Assembly (NCBI GenBank): GCA_016125355.1
Contig: WGLX01000017.1
Coordinates: forward strand, 1 to 64,000
DNA length: 64,000 nt
Origin: Actinomycetales bacterium
Lineage (GTDB): Bacteria > Actinomycetota > Actinomycetes > S36-B12
Direction: 5' to 3'
This document shows, piece after piece, positions 54,555-62,817 of this stretch (the first letter of the stretch is position 1; every line of letters begins with the position of its first letter). Both the position numbers and the translations under genes were made by a program. The notes under the pieces were generated by a model, which was given only the letters and a program-made list of their open reading frames with translations, ran no database searches and was not told the origin of the DNA.

Positions 54555-55353
54555 AGCGCGCGAAGCCGGTGACGGTCGTGCCGGCCTCGGAGAGGACCTG
54601 CGCGACGGTCTTCTTGTTGTCCACGACGCTGGGCTGCTCGAGCAGCACGTTGTCCTTGAAGAACGCGTTCACGCGACCCTCGATGATCTTCGGCATGGCC
54701 GCCTCGGGCTTGCCCTCCTCCTTGGCGGTCGCCTCGGCGATGCGCCGCTCGTTCTCGACCACATCGGCGGGGACCTCGTCACGCGTGAGGAACTGCGGCC
54801 GCATCGCGGCGACCTGCATGGCCGCACCCCGCGCCGCACCGTCGTCGCCGGAGTAGGCCACGATCACGCCCACCTGCGGAGGCAGGTCCGACGCGCGGTG
54901 GTGGAGGTAGACCGCGACATCCCCGTCGAGCACGGCCACCCGGCCCAGCTCGATCTTCTCGCCGATGACGCCGGCCATCTCCGTCGTGGCGGCCTCCACC
55001 GTGCGGCCGTCCGGCAGCGCCGCCGCGAGCAGTGCATCGCGGTCACCCAGCTGTCCGGCGTTGGCGACCTTGGCGATCTCGCCCGCGAGCGTCAGGAAGT
55101 CGGCGTTCTTGGCCACGAAGTCGGTCTCGCAGAGCAGCTCGACGAGGGCGTTGCCATCGGCGGCGACTAGGCCATTGGCGGCCTCCCGCTCGGCACCGCG
55201 CTTGGCGGCCTTGGCCGCACCGGAGATGCGGAGCAGCTCGACGGCCTTGTCGAAGTCGCCGTCGGCCTCCTCGAGGGCCTTCTTGCACTCCATCATGCCC
55301 GCGGAGGTGAGGTCGCGGAGCTTCTTGACGTCTGCGGCGGAAATGGTCGCCAT
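54535..55353 (-). CDS. tsf: Elongation factor Ts
   Basis: EF-Ts is the guanine-nucleotide exchange factor for EF-Tu. The 272-aa protein starts [42 protein letters not shown], with the UBA-like N-terminal domain. The core [36 protein letters not shown] and [17 protein letters not shown] follows. ATG 55353 is the only start consistent with the family. It follows rpsB after a strong hairpin. Confidence 0.97.
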
Positions 55354-55421
55354 GGGGTTTTCCTGTCCTCTTCGTTCGTTGTGGGGGTTCGTGGGGGCCC
55401 GGCGATGGCCGTGCCGAACGA

Positions 55422-55449
55422 GGTCCGGGAGCCCGAGGGCTCCCGGACC
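55422..55449 (-). terminator. Hairpin between rpsB and tsf
   Basis: GGTCCGGGAGCC and GGCTCCCGGACC form a perfect 12-bp stem with a 4-nt loop, 12 nt after the rpsB stop. There is no U-tract. It is a likely attenuator or partial terminator setting the S2 to EF-Ts ratio. Confidence 0.65.
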
Positions 55450-55460
55450 GTCGCGACGTA

Positions 55461-56330
55461 CTACTCCGCGGGGGCCTGCTCGGCGGCAGCCGGCTCGGCC
55501 GCCTGCTCGGCCGCCGGCTCGGCAGCCGGCTCGGCAGCCTGCTCGGCCGGTGCCTCGGCAGCGGCCTCGGCGCCGGCGAGGAGCTCGCGCTCCCACTCGG
55601 CCAGGGGCTCTTCGGCCCCGGTGCCGGTGGCGCCACCGTTGGCGCGGGCCATCAGGCCGTCGGCCACGGCGTCGGCGATGACGCGGGTGAGCAGCGCCAC
55701 CGAGCGGATCGCGTCGTCATTGCCCGGGATCGGGAAGTCGACCTCGTCGGGATCGCAGTTGGTGTCGAGCACCGCGATGACGGGGATGTTCAGCTTGCGA
55801 GCCTCGCCGACGGCGATGTGCTCCTTCTTCGTGTCGACGACCCACACCGCGCTCGGCAGCTTGGCCATGTCGCGGATGCCGCCGAGCGTGCGCTCGAGCT
55901 TCTCCTTCTCGCGGCGAAGGACGAGGAGCTCCTTCTTCGTGAGGCCGGAGCCGGCCACGTCGTCGAAGTCGATCTCCTCGAGCTCCTTGAGGCGCTGGAG
56001 GCGCTTGTGCACGGTCTGGAAGTTGGTCAGCATGCCGCCGAGCCACCGCTGGTTCACGTAAGGCATGCCCACGCGGGTGGCCTGCTCGGCGATCGCCTCC
56101 TGGCCCTGCTTCTTGGTGCCCACGAACATCACGGTTCCGCCACGGGCGACGGTCTCCTTGACGAACTCGTAAGCGCGGTCGATGTAGGACAGCGACTGCT
56201 GCAGATCAATGATGTAGATGCCATTGCGCTCGGTGAAGATGAAGCGCTTCATCTTCGGGTTCCACCGGCGGGTCTGATGCCCGAAGTGGACACCGCTCTC
56301 GAGCAACTGGCGCATGGTCACGACGGCCAT
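55461..56330 (-). CDS. rpsB: 30S ribosomal protein S2
   Basis: This is the small-subunit ribosomal protein S2, 289 aa. The conserved core is [32 protein letters not shown], with [28 protein letters not shown] and [15 protein letters not shown]. After about residue 255 a low-complexity tail of [10 protein letters not shown]-type repeats follows, as often seen in actinobacterial S2. The start is ATG 56330 behind AGGAG. It heads the rpsB-tsf transcription unit. Confidence 0.97.
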   Translation of the reverse strand: MAVVTMRQLLESGVHFGHQTRRWNPKMKRFIFTERNGIYIIDLQQSLSYIDRAYEFVKETVARGGTVMFVGTKKQGQEAIAEQATRVGMPYVNQRWLGGMLTNFQTVHKRLQRLKELEEIDFDDVAGSGLTKKELLVLRREKEKLERTLGGIRDMAKLPSAVWVVDTKKEHIAVGEARKLNIPVIAVLDTNCDPDEVDFPIPGNDDAIRSVALLTRVIADAVADGLMARANGGATGTGAEEPLAEWERELLAGAEAAAEAPAEQAAEPAAEPAAEQAAEPAAAEQAPAE

Positions 56331-56643
56331 GGATGCACTCCTGTTCGCGCCGGCCCTTCCGGGCACGACGCTTGGTCGGTTGTCGGCCCGGACGGGTGCC
56401 CGGGCCCCTGACGACCCCCGGAAGCCGACTCCCCCGAGGGGACCGACCGGATTCCGGCGCGCACTCGCTGCGCGTGACGGGTCGTGCGAATTCCCGCCCG
56501 TTCCGGTGACCGGACGGGCAGGTGCCCCCATTCTACGGCCTGGCAGGCCGTGCTCTGTCCACAGGCTGCCGCCCCGCGGTCCTCCCTCCCCCGGTGCCCC
56601 GCGGCGGCCGCGCCGTCACGGTGACCCGCGGGAGCGTTCCTCC
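56331..56643. promoter_or_regulatory. Divergent gap: rpsB leader and M23 gene upstream region
   Basis: This is a 313-bp GC-rich gap without a gene. On the rpsB side TAGAAT (56530-56535) is a plausible -10. TGGACA-like bases lie 20 bp upstream, a wide spacer that contains the palindrome CGGCCTGCCAGGCCG. This would leave an rpsB leader of about 190 nt. I see no riboswitch family in it, including no ydaO-type element for the M23 gene. Confidence 0.35.
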
Positions 56644-57135
56644 ATGACCGTCCTCGCTGCCGCGGCCCTGCTCCTCACGGTCTGGGCTGCCGTCGGAGGC
56701 CCCGCAGAGCCGGTACCCGAAGGCTCGGGCCGCTGGCCAGTAATGACCCCGGTGGTCCTCTCCGGCTTCCGGCCCCCCGACGCCCCCTGGGGCGCCGGGC
56801 ACCGGGGCGTCGATCTTGCGGCACGGACCGGGGAAACCGTGCGGGCCGTCCTGGCCGGGCGGATCGCCTTCGCGGGCACTGTGGCCGGAAAGCCGGTGGT
56901 CACCATCGCGCTGGCGGATGGACGTCGCATCACCTACGAGCCGGTCCGGGCGAGCGTCCGGGTGGGCGACCGTGTCACCGCGGGCGACGTGCTGGGGGTG
57001 CTGTCGAGCAGCGGCGGCCACTGCGGCGGTGTCGTGGGCTGCCTGCACCTGGGCTTGGTCACGGCGAGCGGATACGCCGATCCGATGAGCCTCCTGGGCC
57101 GGCGTCCGGCCGTACTCAAGCCGTGGCCACCCTGA
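56644..57135 (+). CDS. M23 family (LytM-type) peptidase, secreted
   Basis: This is a 163-aa protein with an N-terminal hydrophobic leader (TVLAAAALLLTVWAAVGG) and an M23 domain. The first zinc motif is GHRGVDLAA (His, Asp) and the second is GCLHLGLV (His). The usual HxH is CLH here, a form common in actinobacterial M23 proteins near rpsB. It probably acts on peptidoglycan or as a degenerate activator. Position next to rpsB matches other actinobacteria. The ATG at 56644 lies just before the leader. Confidence 0.85.
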   Translation: MTVLAAAALLLTVWAAVGGPAEPVPEGSGRWPVMTPVVLSGFRPPDAPWGAGHRGVDLAARTGETVRAVLAGRIAFAGTVAGKPVVTIALADGRRITYEPVRASVRVGDRVTAGDVLGVLSSSGGHCGGVVGCLHLGLVTASGYADPMSLLGRRPAVLKPWPP

Positions 57136-57164
57136 ACCGGACCAGCGGGCAGCACCCCATCAGG

Positions 57165-57776
57165 TCAGGGTTCCGGCCCCACCTCGAATCCCAGCTCCTG
57201 CGCCAGTGCGACGGCCTGCGTCCCGTCGATCAGGGCGCCCGTGCGGCCCAGGTGGCGCGGGTCCAGGCCGGTCAGATCACAGCCCCGGAGGTCTGTCCCT
57301 TGGACCCGAGCGTCGGTCCAGGACGTGCCCGACAGGTCGCAGTCGCGCCATACCGCGTCGTCGAGCACCGCGGCTGTGAGGTCGCACTCCCGCATCCGGA
57401 CCCCCTGGGCGCTGCTGCGTCGGAGGTCGCACTCGGCCAGCGACGTCAGCGACCAGTCGCCCCCGGTGATCCGCAGCGTGGTGAAGGTGCAGGTGTCGAA
57501 GGCGGCCCCCAGGAGCCGGCAGCCGTCGAACTCGGTATCGAAGAACGAGCAGCCGATGAACACGCATCCGGTGAAGGCGCTGGCCCGGAGCCGGGCACCG
57601 TTGAACCGCACCCGCAGGAAGACGCAGCCGTCGAACTGGCTGCCACTGACTACCGCGTCGGTGAGGTCGACATCCCGGAACTCCGTCGCCGTGTGGGACT
57701 CCTCGGCCAGCGTCCGGCCGTCCCAGTCCTCGTCCTCCACGAGCTCACTCACCGGTGGCCTTCGGATTCGCGCCAT
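57165..57776 (-). CDS. Pentapeptide-repeat protein
   Basis: This is a 203-aa protein built of pentapeptide repeats (A(D/N/S)LxF-like): VVSGSQFDGCVFLRVRFNGARLRASAFTG-type units from about residue 35 to 180, with many Cys and Phe. The fold is expected to be a right-handed quadrilateral beta-helix. Some such proteins mimic DNA and protect gyrase, but nothing here proves that role. It starts at ATG 57776, 24 bp after the xerC stop, and is convergent with the M23 gene. Confidence 0.85.
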   Translation of the reverse strand: MARIRRPPVSELVEDEDWDGRTLAEESHTATEFRDVDLTDAVVSGSQFDGCVFLRVRFNGARLRASAFTGCVFIGCSFFDTEFDGCRLLGAAFDTCTFTTLRITGGDWSLTSLAECDLRRSSAQGVRMRECDLTAAVLDDAVWRDCDLSGTSWTDARVQGTDLRGCDLTGLDPRHLGRTGALIDGTQAVALAQELGFEVGPEP

Positions 57777-57799
57777 GCCGTCACGCTAGCGGCGCGGGC

Positions 57800-58753
57800 T
57801 CAGCCCTCGTCGGCAACGGCTCTCGGGTGCGCCAGCGCAAACGTGGCGCGCAGGCGCTCGACCGAGACGTGGGTGTAGCGCTGCGTCGTGGCGAGGGTCG
57901 CATGCCCGAGCAGCTCCTGGACCGTTCGGAGGTCGGCCCCGCCCTCCAGGACGTGGGTCGCCGCGGAATGGCGGAGCCCGTGGGGCGCCAGGTCGCTGAC
58001 CCCAGCCCCTGAGGCCAGCCGGTGGACGGCAGCGCGGACCGCGCGCGGGTCGACGCGGCCGCCCCGCGCCCCGAGGAAAAGGGCATGGCCGGACCCCACG
58101 CTCACCAGCTGCGCCCTCGCCGCCCGCCACTCGTCGAGGGCCCTGCCGGCCGGCCCGCCGAACGGGACCACCCGCTCCTTCCGGCCCTTTCCCAGCACCC
58201 GGATCGTGCGGCGTTCGTCATTGACGTCGGACAGGTCGAGGGCGCACAGCTCGGAGACGCGGATCCCGGTGGCATAGAGCAGTTCGACGAGAGCACGATC
58301 GCGGATGGCGACGGGCGAGCCGTCATCGGCCGCCACCGCGGCGTGGTCCATGAGTGCCGTGGCATCGCCGACCGACAGCACGACCGGCAGCGTCCTGCTC
58401 ACGGACGGGCTCGCGAGGCGATCCCCCGGATCGACGTCGGCCAGGCCCCGGCGCAGGCACCACGCCGTGAAAGCCCTGGCGGACGCCGCGCGGCGGGCGA
58501 CCGTGCTCCTGGCCCGCCCCTCGCGCGCCTGAAGGCCGAGCCACCCCCGCAGATGCGTGAGGGAGATCCCGTCGGGCTCGCGGACCCCCCGTGCGGCGCA
58601 GAAGTGGAGGAGGTCGGTCAGGTCGCCCGTGTAGGCGCGCACCGTGTGGACACTGGCCCCGCGCTCGTCGCGGAGGTGCGCCACGAAGTCGTCCAGCGCG
58701 AGCGCGAGGTCCGGTGGCAGCTCGTCGACCGGCGTCGCGTCGTCCTCCGTCAC
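57800..58753 (-). CDS. xerC: Tyrosine recombinase XerC
   Basis: This is a 317-aa tyrosine recombinase with an N-terminal SAM-like domain (LDDFVAHLRDERGASVHTVRAYTGDL). The catalytic residues Arg165 (RVSELCAL), Lys189, His258 and Arg261 (HGLRHSAATH), His284 and nucleophile Tyr293 (ATTQRYTHVS) are all present. With XerD it resolves chromosome dimers at dif. Location between dprA and rpsB matches chromosomal xerC in mycobacteria, so it is probably not from a mobile element. Confidence 0.92.
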   Translation of the reverse strand: MTEDDATPVDELPPDLALALDDFVAHLRDERGASVHTVRAYTGDLTDLLHFCAARGVREPDGISLTHLRGWLGLQAREGRARSTVARRAASARAFTAWCLRRGLADVDPGDRLASPSVSRTLPVVLSVGDATALMDHAAVAADDGSPVAIRDRALVELLYATGIRVSELCALDLSDVNDERRTIRVLGKGRKERVVPFGGPAGRALDEWRAARAQLVSVGSGHALFLGARGGRVDPRAVRAAVHRLASGAGVSDLAPHGLRHSAATHVLEGGADLRTVQELLGHATLATTQRYTHVSVERLRATFALAHPRAVADEG

Positions 58754-58801
58754 CCTGCCATGGTGACAACCGGGAGGCCCCGAAGGCGTCAGGCGCGCGG
58801 G

Positions 58802-59926
58802 TCAGCGGCGAACCAGGCGCCAGCCGTCCGCCTCCAGCACCAGCCACCCCTCCGCCACGAGCACCCCTGCCGCGGCGAGCACGTCTCCCGGCGAGCGACC
58901 CGATGCAACGACCAGGGCGTCCAGGGACATGCTCCGCCGCGCGGGCATCGCATCGAGTACCTCACGCTCGCGGGCCGGAAGGGCATCCCGGCCGGTGCGA
59001 CGTTCCTGGACGGCCGATGACGACGATGCCGCGGTCAGGTCGAGCGCCTGCCGCACGTCGTCGACATGACTCGCCAGCAGCGCCTCACCCTCCTGGATCA
59101 TGCGATGGCAGCCGAAGGAGGCCGGCGACGTGACGGGCCCGGGTACGGCGAGCACCGGTCGGGACAAGGACCGGGCATCGCCCGCCGTCGCGGCCGCTCC
59201 CGACCGAACAGCCGCCTCCACGACCACGGTCGCGCGGCCGAGCGCCGCGATGAGGCGGTTGCGGGACAGGAACCGGTGTCGGCGGACCTGCTCGCCCGGA
59301 GGTGACTCGCTGACCACGACGCCCGAGTCCGCGATTGCGTCGATCAGCGGGGCGTGGGCCCGGGGATAGGGCACGTCGACCCCACCGGCGAGCACCGCGA
59401 TCGTGGTACCGCCGGCTGCCAGGGCCCCGCGATGCGCGGCGGCATCGATCCCGAACGCGGCCCCCGACACGATGGTCCACGCCTCGCCCGCCAGGTCGGC
59501 GGCCCAGGTGCGGGAGACCTCCTCCCCGTATGCGGTGCAGGCACGGGCCCCCACGATCGCCACCGACCGGAGGGCCAGTAGGCGGAGGTCGGCCGCGCCG
59601 AGCAGCCACAGCGCGAGGGGCGTCGTCCGGCCCAGGGCGGACAGCTGGCTGGGCCACTCGCGGTCGTGGGAGGTGATGATCCGCGCGCCGACGCGAGCCG
59701 CGTCCTGCTCGGGGTCCCATCGGTCCTCGGCGCGCGACCGCACGTGCGCAAGCCGAGCCCGCACTCCCTCCTCATGCGCGTGCCCGGTCTGTCCCCGCTG
59801 GATCCGGTCCAGCACCTGCTGGGCACCCCACGAGGCCACCAGCTCCCCCCATCGCTCGTCTCCGGGCTCGAGGACGTGCGCAAGAGTGATGAGCGCGGAC
59901 CGCTCACCGGTCGCGGCCCCACTCAC
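58802..59926 (-). CDS. dprA: DNA-processing protein DprA
   Basis: DprA loads RecA on incoming single-stranded DNA during transformation. The 374-aa protein has the Rossmann-like core (VAIVGARACTAYGEEVSR, IVSGAAFGIDAAAHRGAL, VLAGGVDVPYPRAHAPL, LSRNRLIAALGRATVVVEA) and a C-terminal winged-helix-like DprA_WH (MSLDALVVASGRSPGDVLAAAGVLVAEGWL). GTG 59926 overlaps the comM stop (GTGA). It lies between comM and xerC. Confidence 0.94.
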   Translation of the reverse strand: MSGAATGERSALITLAHVLEPGDERWGELVASWGAQQVLDRIQRGQTGHAHEEGVRARLAHVRSRAEDRWDPEQDAARVGARIITSHDREWPSQLSALGRTTPLALWLLGAADLRLLALRSVAIVGARACTAYGEEVSRTWAADLAGEAWTIVSGAAFGIDAAAHRGALAAGGTTIAVLAGGVDVPYPRAHAPLIDAIADSGVVVSESPPGEQVRRHRFLSRNRLIAALGRATVVVEAAVRSGAAATAGDARSLSRPVLAVPGPVTSPASFGCHRMIQEGEALLASHVDDVRQALDLTAASSSSAVQERRTGRDALPAREREVLDAMPARRSMSLDALVVASGRSPGDVLAAAGVLVAEGWLVLEADGWRLVRR

Positions 59927-61455
59927 GGAGACCAGCCGAGCGAGGCTCCACGGAGGCCGGCGGCCGCTGCTATCTCGTCACGCCCCGGGCGGTCCCGGCC
60001 CGCCAGGTCGGACAGCGTCCACGCCACCCGCAGAACCCGGTCGGGGCCGCGCAGGTTCGGCGCCCTGCTCTCGAGATCGTGGAGCAGATCGAGCCCGCCG
60101 GAGTCCGGGAGCCAGTGGCGACGCAGTTCACCGGTGGGGATCGCCGCGTTCGACGTCCACGGGGTGCCCGCGAGCCTCAGGCGACTGCGCTCCCGGGCCG
60201 CGACCACGCGGGCGCGCACCAGGGCACTTGCCTCGCCCGGGGAGTCGTGCCGCAGCTCCCCCTCAGATGGGCGCGCGACGCTCAGGCGCAGGTCGATCCG
60301 GTCCATGAGCGGTCCCGACAGCCGCGCCGTGTAGCGACGCACGGCGGCAGGTGAGCAGGAGCAGGCGCTGCCCCGTCCGGTCCGCTGTCCGCAGGGGCAA
60401 GGGTTGGCCGTCATGACGAGCTGGAACCGTGCCGGCAGCCGTCCGGCCCACGCGGCGCGATCCAGGCTGACCGAGCCGGACTCGAGGGACTGTCGGAGCC
60501 CCTCGAGGGCCGGGCGGGAGAACTCCGGTGCCTCGTCGAGAAGGAGCACGCCGCGGTGGGCGAGGGTCACGGCCCCGGGGGCAACCCGGGAGCCACGCAG
60601 AGCGCCGAGGACGGCCGCGCCCGACGCGGCATGGTGCGGTGACTGCATCGGCGGCCGTCGGTAGTGGGCGGTCGGTCGAGCCAGCCCCGCCACCGAGTAC
60701 AGGCAGGCCACCTCCATCGCCTCGTCGTCGTCGAGGTCACCCAGCACGCTCGGCAGTCGTTCCGCCAGGAGGGTCTTGCCGACCCCCGGGGGTCCCACGA
60801 GTGCCAGGTGGTGCGAGCCCGCCGCGGCAACCTCGATCGCGAGGCGGCCGTAGGCATGCCCGCGCACATCGGCGAGGTCCGGCCCCCGCGTCTCGTCGGC
60901 CTCCGCGTCGACGCATCCCGGCCCGTCGAGCCCGGGATGCTCGGGATCGGACAGCCATCGGACCACATCGCCGAGGTGCCCGGCCAGAAGGATCCGGATC
61001 CCCGAGAGCCGGGCCAGCTCCGGCCCGGCGTCGGTGGGTGCCACGAGGCGGGACACACCGGCGTCGCGTGCGGCAAGGGCAGCCGGGAGGGCGCCTCGCG
61101 CCGACCGCAGCCGGCCATCGAGGCCGAGCTCCCCCGTGAAGACGGTGTCCTCCACCCGATCCGCTGGCAGCTGGCCCGCAGCCGCCAGGACTGCGACGGC
61201 GATCGGCAGGTCGAGCCCGGCACCGTTCTTGCGGATCTCCGCAGGCGTGAGGCTGATCGTGACCCGTCGGTTCGGCCAGGTGCGACCCACGCTCGTGACC
61301 GCGCACCTGGCCCTCAGCCGGGCCTCGTTGACGCTGGCGTCGGGCAGCCCGACCAGCCCGACCGCCGGCAGGCCCTCCGAGACATCGACCTCCACCTGCA
61401 CCAGCACCCCGCGGGCACCCGACAGGACCGCGCCGTTGACGCGCGCCCCCGCCAT
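59923..61455 (-). CDS. comM: YifB/ComM family Mg-chelatase-like AAA ATPase
   Basis: This is a 510-aa AAA+ helicase-like protein. An N-terminal Lon-like domain (ISLTPAEIRKNGAGLDLPIAVAVLAAAG) is followed by Walker A GPPGVGKTLLAERLPSVL and Walker B VLLLDEAPEF. The ChlI insert ANPCPCG and a C-terminal domain complete it. ComM aids branch migration during natural transformation in some bacteria. ATG 61455 is the start that begins the conserved domain. It is adjacent to yraN (1 bp) and overlaps dprA. Confidence 0.94.
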   Translation of the reverse strand: MAGARVNGAVLSGARGVLVQVEVDVSEGLPAVGLVGLPDASVNEARLRARCAVTSVGRTWPNRRVTISLTPAEIRKNGAGLDLPIAVAVLAAAGQLPADRVEDTVFTGELGLDGRLRSARGALPAALAARDAGVSRLVAPTDAGPELARLSGIRILLAGHLGDVVRWLSDPEHPGLDGPGCVDAEADETRGPDLADVRGHAYGRLAIEVAAAGSHHLALVGPPGVGKTLLAERLPSVLGDLDDDEAMEVACLYSVAGLARPTAHYRRPPMQSPHHAASGAAVLGALRGSRVAPGAVTLAHRGVLLLDEAPEFSRPALEGLRQSLESGSVSLDRAAWAGRLPARFQLVMTANPCPCGQRTGRGSACSCSPAAVRRYTARLSGPLMDRIDLRLSVARPSEGELRHDSPGEASALVRARVVAARERSRLRLAGTPWTSNAAIPTGELRRHWLPDSGGLDLLHDLESRAPNLRGPDRVLRVAWTLSDLAGRDRPGRDEIAAAAGLRGASLGWSP

Positions 61456-61456
61456 G

Positions 61457-61813
61457 TCAGGCAACCCCCTGCACGTGCTCGATGACCATGGCGCCCTCGG
61501 GTGGGGCCAGGACGCCCACGACGTCGAAGCGGATGTCGGGGATGTACACCTGCTGCTCGTCCAGCCAATGCAGCGCCAGCTCGCGCAGGCGACGCAACTT
61601 GCGGGGACCGACGGCATCGAGCGGCGTCCCGAGTGCATTGCTGCGCCGGGTCTTCACCTCGACGATCACGAGGGTCATGCCGTCGCGCGCGACGATGTCC
61701 AGTTCCCCGGCCGGGCAGCGCCAGTTCCTCTCGAGGATGGTCCAGCCCTTGGCCTCGAGCAGCTCGGCCGCCACCTGCTCCCCCTGGCGCCCCAAGGCGT
61801 CCTTCGCCCGCAT
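61457..61813 (-). CDS. YraN (UPF0102) endonuclease-fold protein
   Basis: This is a 118-aa protein with RQGEQVAAELLEAKGWTILERNWRCPAGELDIVARDGMTLVIVEVKTRRS. This gives the restriction-endonuclease-like E...D...ExK active site. UPF0102 proteins sit beside comM/dprA in most bacteria, but their role is not clear. ATG 61813 has GGAGGTGATC upstream; the longer frame to 61834 has no better signal. The remaining gap up to 61919 shows nothing recognisable. Confidence 0.9.
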   Translation of the reverse strand: MRAKDALGRQGEQVAAELLEAKGWTILERNWRCPAGELDIVARDGMTLVIVEVKTRRSNALGTPLDAVGPRKLRRLRELALHWLDEQQVYIPDIRFDVVGVLAPPEGAMVIEHVQGVA

Positions 61814-61919
61814 GCGATCACCTCCGCCGGACACCCTGCCGAGGGAACGCGGAGTCCCGAGGGAGCGGTGATCCCCTGTGGATCGGTGACCAGCCGGCGG
61901 CCCGCTGTGGAGGCGGCGA

Positions 61920-62816
61920 CTATTCGGCCTCGAGCTCCTGTCGTGCCCGCTCGAGCTCCTTCAGGGCCTCGTCGTCCAGCGTCGGGTACTGCGGATCGAG
62001 CTCCATGAGCGCCTGCGCCATGATCGCGGAGACGCAGATGCGCGCGAACCACTTGTGGTCGGCCGGCACGACGTACCAGGGCGCCCACTGCGTGCTGGTG
62101 TGCGAGAGCATCTCCGAGTAGGCCGCCTGGTAGTCGTCCCAGTAGTGACGTTCCCGGGCGTCGGCCGCCGAGAACTTCCAGTTCTTCTCCGGCTCCTCGA
62201 TCCGGTCCAGGAACCGCTGCCGCTGCTCGGCCTTCGACACGTTGAGGAACACCTTCAGGATCCGGAAGCCGTTGTCGACGAGGTACCGCTCCCAGTCGTT
62301 GATCTCGCGGTATCGGCGCTTCCATATCCCGTCGCCGACGGCGTCCTTCGGGAGTCGCTGACGCTCAAGGAGCTCGGGGTGGACGCGCACGACGAGGACC
62401 TCCTCGTAGTGCGACCGGTTGAAGATGCCGATGTCCCCGCGGGCGGGCAGGTGGACGGCCGCTCGCCACAGGTAGTCGTGATCGAGCTCGTTGGCGGAGG
62501 GGGCCTTGAAAGAGGTGACCTTCACCCCTTGCGGATTGACCCCGCTCATGACGTGCCGGATCGTGCCGTCCTTGCCGGCGGCATCCATGGCCTGCAGGCA
62601 CAGCAGGAGCGCATAGGTGTCCTGGGCGGCGAGCCGCTCCTGGTACTCCGCCATGAGCTGCACCCCGCGCTCCAGCCACTCGGCCCCGTCATCCTTCTCG
62701 ACGAGGTCGTTCGTGTAGCCCGGGTCGAAGTCGTGGGCGAGATCCACCTGCTGACCCGGGGGCACGCGCAGCGGTCGCGTGAACGCGCGAAGGACGTCGA
62801 GACGCTCGTCGGTCAC
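61920..62816 (-). CDS. Polyphosphate kinase 2 (PPK2) family
   Basis: This is a 298-aa PPK2-type phosphotransferase that moves phosphate between polyphosphate and nucleotides. Walker A is in LCLQAMDAAGKDGTIRHV, and the lid and Walker B region is GDIGIFNRSHYEEVLVVRVHPE, followed by KVFLNVSKAEQRQRFLDRI. It matches the class I group using nucleoside di-/monophosphate, but the direction and nucleotide cannot be read. GTG 62816 lies 1 bp after the GGDEF gene stop. Confidence 0.92.
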   Translation of the reverse strand: MTDERLDVLRAFTRPLRVPPGQQVDLAHDFDPGYTNDLVEKDDGAEWLERGVQLMAEYQERLAAQDTYALLLCLQAMDAAGKDGTIRHVMSGVNPQGVKVTSFKAPSANELDHDYLWRAAVHLPARGDIGIFNRSHYEEVLVVRVHPELLERQRLPKDAVGDGIWKRRYREINDWERYLVDNGFRILKVFLNVSKAEQRQRFLDRIEEPEKNWKFSAADARERHYWDDYQAAYSEMLSHTSTQWAPWYVVPADHKWFARICVSAIMAQALMELDPQYPTLDDEALKELERARQELEAE

Positions 62817-62817
62817 G

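Noticed and set aside
56331-56643. c-di-AMP (ydaO) riboswitch before the M23 peptidase
   Set aside because: The characteristic conserved segments are not present in either orientation.
57800-58753. Phage or integrative-element integrase
   Set aside because: Length, catalytic residues and position beside dprA and rpsB match chromosomal XerC; no phage genes or att-like repeats are nearby.
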